A stretch of 64,000 nucleotides of DNA. Origin: Mesorhizobium loti (GTDB lineage: Bacteria > Pseudomonadota > Alphaproteobacteria > Rhizobiales > Rhizobiaceae). The stretch covers positions 6,239,501 through 6,303,500 of the forward strand of contig NZ_CP033334.1 of the NCBI RefSeq assembly GCF_013170705.1, given 5' to 3'. The translations under genes and the position numbers were made by a program. Position 1 is the first letter of the stretch; every line of letters starts with the position of its first letter. This document shows, one piece after another, positions 61,679-64,000 of the stretch. Below the pieces are notes generated by a model. That model searched no databases. It was not told the DNA's origin and saw only the letters and a program-made list of their open reading frames with translations.

Positions 61679-62842
61679 ATGAACATCAGGAGCCTCCTGC
61701 TCGGCTCAGCTGCGGCCCTGATCGCTGTTTCCTGTGCCCGAGCCGCCGACGCCATCGTCCTGGCCGAGCCTGAGCCCGTTGAATACGTCAAGATCTGCGA
61801 CGTTTACGGCGCTGGTTACTACTACATCCCCGGCACCGAGACCTGCCTGCGCATCGGCGGCTATGTCCGTTACGACATCGGCCTCGGCGATGTCGTATCG
61901 TATGACCAAGCTAGAACCACGGATGTGAAGACTGGCGAGGCCCAGGGCATGTGGCAAAACCACACGCGCTTCACATTCAAAACTTGGATCGAGCAAGAGA
62001 CCGAACTCGGTACATTGCAGACCTACATCGAGACTCGCATGAATTACGGCAAGCACACCCCCTATTCCGGTTCGGACAGTACTCGATACTACGCATTCAG
62101 CCAAGGCATCACGTTGACTTTCGCCTGGGTTCAGCTTGGTGGCCTCCGAGTTGGCAAGGACTGGTCCGCCTTCGACATGTTTATTGGCTACGCGGGTGAC
62201 GTGCTCAATCCGATGCTTATCCCGTACGGCGCCTTCGATACTAATGTGGTTCAGTACTACTTTGACGCCGGTAACGGCTTTTCGGCTGTGGTTTCACTCG
62301 AAGAAGGCTCGGGCCTGGTCGGCACCATCGACAGCTACGTTCCGCACCTAGTCGGCGGAGTGAAATACACACAACACTGGGGCGCGATCACCGGCGTTGT
62401 CGCTTATGATAGCAACTACGAATCGGTCGCCGGCAAGGTCCGCATCGACGTCGATGTTACCGACCAACTCTCGCTATTCGGAATGTTCGGCTACGGCTCC
62501 AACGGCAAGCTCGACGATGATGTCACTAACGCAATCGACGCTCATGGCCGCGGGTTCTACAAAAGTTGGGGCGGTAACTGGGCTTTCTGGGCGGGCGCCA
62601 CTTACAAGCTCAATGGGACAACTTCGTTGAATCTTCAGCTCTCGGGTGATCAGCTCAGGAACTATGGTGTCGCTGCAAACGTTGCCTATGCGTTTCTTGC
62701 AGATTTCACAATTACAGCCGAACTCGACTATGACCGCTACGGCGACTTCGCCGTCGGCAAGGTCGACCCTTCCATTAGCTGGGCTACTGCCAACAAAAAG
62801 AGCAGTGTCGGCGGCATCCTCCGTTTCGAACGTTCATTCTAA
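61679..62842 (+). CDS. Outer-membrane porin (alphaproteobacterial Porin_2 family)
   Basis: The 387-residue protein has a signal peptide (MNIRSLLLGSAAALIAVSCARA) and the family signature CDVYGAGYYYIPGTETCLRIGGYVRYD. The rest alternates beta-strands and turns and ends with the C-terminal Phe (GGILRFERSF) needed for barrel insertion. The start is ATG 61679 with GGAG upstream. It lies downstream of a perfect sigma-54 promoter and NifA site, so it may be a nodule-expressed porin. Its AT content is somewhat higher than the trb genes. Confidence 0.93.
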   Translation: MNIRSLLLGSAAALIAVSCARAADAIVLAEPEPVEYVKICDVYGAGYYYIPGTETCLRIGGYVRYDIGLGDVVSYDQARTTDVKTGEAQGMWQNHTRFTFKTWIEQETELGTLQTYIETRMNYGKHTPYSGSDSTRYYAFSQGITLTFAWVQLGGLRVGKDWSAFDMFIGYAGDVLNPMLIPYGAFDTNVVQYYFDAGNGFSAVVSLEEGSGLVGTIDSYVPHLVGGVKYTQHWGAITGVVAYDSNYESVAGKVRIDVDVTDQLSLFGMFGYGSNGKLDDDVTNAIDAHGRGFYKSWGGNWAFWAGATYKLNGTTSLNLQLSGDQLRNYGVAANVAYAFLADFTITAELDYDRYGDFAVGKVDPSISWATANKKSSVGGILRFERSF

Positions 62843-63149
62843 CGGGAGGAAGAGCTTCATCTCGGTGGCCTCAGGCGGCGAATGACGATTATGCGGGGGA
62901 CCTGCCACGCCTGCGGCAGATAAGCCCTGACACGTTTGCAATCGGATACAGCTGCGATTAGGGCGCGGCCGATGCCCCGCTTGCCGGGATGTGACAGCTG
63001 GTAAAGCGTTGCGGCAGGTTTGCTGGCGGTCCCGGCGCTTGCGCTGACGCGTGCGGCGCAGTCCGGCGACACGGTGGAGGCCGCCGGCAGATGGGTGGGC
63101 GCGTGATCGCCGAAGCAATCGCCGAACTCGCCCAGTATCCCAGCTTCGA

Positions 63150-63438
63150 TAACGATTGAATCGGCGGCGACTCAATGCAACCTTGGCTTCCGGAGACCGC
63201 GCTGGCCGCCGCCGGCCTGACCGCGCTCGCCGCGCAGGATGCTTCGGACAAGCAAATCACCTGCGTCAAGTCGCCCTTCAAGTCGCTGATCGACCATGTC
63301 TTTATCTCGCCCAATCTCGTGCCGTGCGGCCACGATTTCGTGATCCTCGCGCTCGACCGAACCATCGAGCGGTCCCTGGATGTGTCCGATCATCGCCCGG
63401 TCCTCTTGCGACTGGTCGGGCCTATCGGTGAGCGTTAG
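63150..63438 (+). pseudogene. C-terminal fragment of an endonuclease/exonuclease/phosphatase-family protein
   Basis: The plus strand first shows NRRLNATLASGDRAG in one frame, which resembles the GDFN-R region. Then in another frame come ITCVKSPFKSLIDHVFISPNLV and LDVSDHRPVLLRLVG, the conserved D-H and S-D-H-R-P catalytic ends of the EEP superfamily. The N-terminal half is absent, and a frame change is needed. It ends just before the hemN fragment. Confidence 0.7.
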
Positions 63439-63439
63439 A

Positions 63440-63670
63440 TCCAGAACGAGGTTACACGGGATTCCTACAGCCCGCACATCGCAGCTGGCCGCCTGGCAAA
63501 GTCAAAGGGCAACCGTCTCACCGACGAAGACCGCGGCGAGCCGCAATCATCGAGCGAGGACGAAATAGTGGACAGCGAAGGGTCTTATCCGCATGCGGCA
63601 GGAGGATCGCTTTGTGGTTAGCGCTATTGCTGCGTATTCGATGCTTTTCTCGACCGGGTTTGCCCGTAGG
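63440..63670 (+). pseudogene. Second hemN 3' fragment, inverted relative to the intact hemN
   Basis: The segment encodes IQNEVTRDSYSPHIAAGRLA and SKGNRLTDEDR. It then carries an internal deletion of about 100 bp and continues with a decayed match to the last ~40 codons of HemN (DAFLDRV region). A stretch of about 29 bases around ACGAGGTTACACGGGATTCC is identical to the minus-strand copy near 59312-59341. It is a recent partial duplication of the hemN 3' end in opposite orientation. Confidence 0.88.
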
Positions 63671-63833
63671 CACAGCCAAGCAGTGTGAGGGGAGGCCAAA
63701 GGGACAACCAATCGTCGCTAAACGGCATGCTCCAGCAAATAACGGCAAGGCGGTAGCGGCGCGCTTGAGCGCCGGTTGAAGTGCTTGGAGTTTTTTCCGA
63801 ATGGGCGAGCGTTGCGACTAATGAAGGCTCAAA

Positions 63834-64000
63834 TCATTCGACGGTGACTGATTTTGCCAGGTTGCGTGGCTGGTCGAGATCTGTGCCCATGAAGAGCGCC
63901 GTGTGGTACGCAAGAAGCTGTATCGGCAGCGAGAAGATCATCGGCGCGATAATCTCGTCGGTGGCCGGCAGCACGATTGTGTGCATCGTATCGAGTTTCG
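63834..64000 (-). CDS. glmS: Glucosamine-fructose-6-phosphate aminotransferase, C-terminal 54 residues (GlmS or NodM)
   Basis: Read leftward from the window edge, the frame gives [20 protein letters not shown], then [32 protein letters not shown] and TGA at 63834. This is the universal GlmS C-terminus including [13 protein letters not shown]. In a symbiosis island it may be the nodM paralogue for Nod-factor glucosamine, but the visible part cannot distinguish them. Confidence 0.93.
   Translation of the reverse strand, partial: KLDTMHTIVLPATDEIIAPMIFSLPIQLLAYHTALFMGTDLDQPRNLAKSVTVE

Noticed and set aside
63745..63780. GGCGC-GCTTGA-GCGCC stem downstream of glmS/nodM as terminator
   Set aside because: The stem is only 5 bp and no T run follows in the gene's direction.
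1..64000. CRISPR array, tRNA or rRNA genes, intact insertion sequence, nod box
   Set aside because: No direct repeats with regular spacing, no T-loop-like or rRNA sequence, no complete transposase and no convincing nod box were seen by eye. A dedicated scan was not possible.

Overview
The window looks like part of a Mesorhizobium-type symbiosis island (an integrative and conjugative element of a root-nodule alphaproteobacterium). The organism call rests on gene content and GC-rich codon use: a complete fixNOQP/fixGHIS set with a cysteine-containing FnrN regulator, an intact hemN, a Ti/ICE-type trb mating-pair cluster with traG, a NifA/sigma-54 promoter, an alphaproteobacterial porin, and the 3' end of glmS or nodM at the right edge. 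The genus is inference.

Layout. 1-3.6 kb: part of a sugar ABC importer whose ATPase reads through in frame into a PEBP-family protein. 3.6-4.3 kb: a 14-residue IS6-like scrap abutting the decayed 3' half of a histidine kinase. 4.3-15.4 kb: an amino/imino-acid catabolic block (DadA-like oxidoreductase, HpaI-type aldolase, GMC oxidoreductase, aldehyde dehydrogenase, polar amino-acid ABC importer, proline-racemase-family epimerase, GntR regulator, and a divergent aldehyde dehydrogenase). It resembles hydroxyproline catabolism but no DapA-like deaminase is present. 15.4-33.7 kb: a large divergent catabolic locus. Leftward are an importer (binding protein, ATPase, two permeases), a GMC dehydrogenase with a small partner, a carboxymuconolactone-decarboxylase-like protein, two aldehyde dehydrogenases, an SMP-30 lactonase and a LysR regulator. 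Rightward are etfB, etfA, a DgcB-like membrane Fe-S oxidoreductase, a beta-hydroxyacid dehydrogenase and a metallo-beta-lactamase-fold lactonase. The two arms share a 315-bp control region with three palindromes. I read it as one pathway feeding electrons through ETF to quinone; the substrate is unknown.

33.7-34.9 kb: truncated thiolase and crotonase genes that end at a sequence matching the last codons of guaA, a candidate island attachment or junction site. 34.9-44.3 kb: fixS, fixI, fixH, fixG, then fixP, fixQ, fixO, fixN and fnrN, all leftward, with hairpins between the two operons, a degenerate FNR box before fixN, a broken hemerythrin gene and a broken hemN (44.5-45.0 kb). These genes build and regulate the cbb3 oxidase used for microaerobic respiration in nodules. 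45.1-57.0 kb: DUF2274 gene, trbI, G, F, L, J, E, D, C, B, a ribbon-helix-helix gene and traG, a complete-looking mating apparatus without a relaxase in the window.

57-64 kb: a scrap-rich segment with an unknown 129-residue gene, a DNA methylase tail, a decayed ZinT gene, intact hemN, a NifA site plus sigma-54 promoter upstream of a porin, an endonuclease/phosphatase-family remnant, a second hemN 3' fragment in opposite orientation, and glmS/nodM. No tRNA, rRNA, CRISPR array or intact insertion sequence was recognised.
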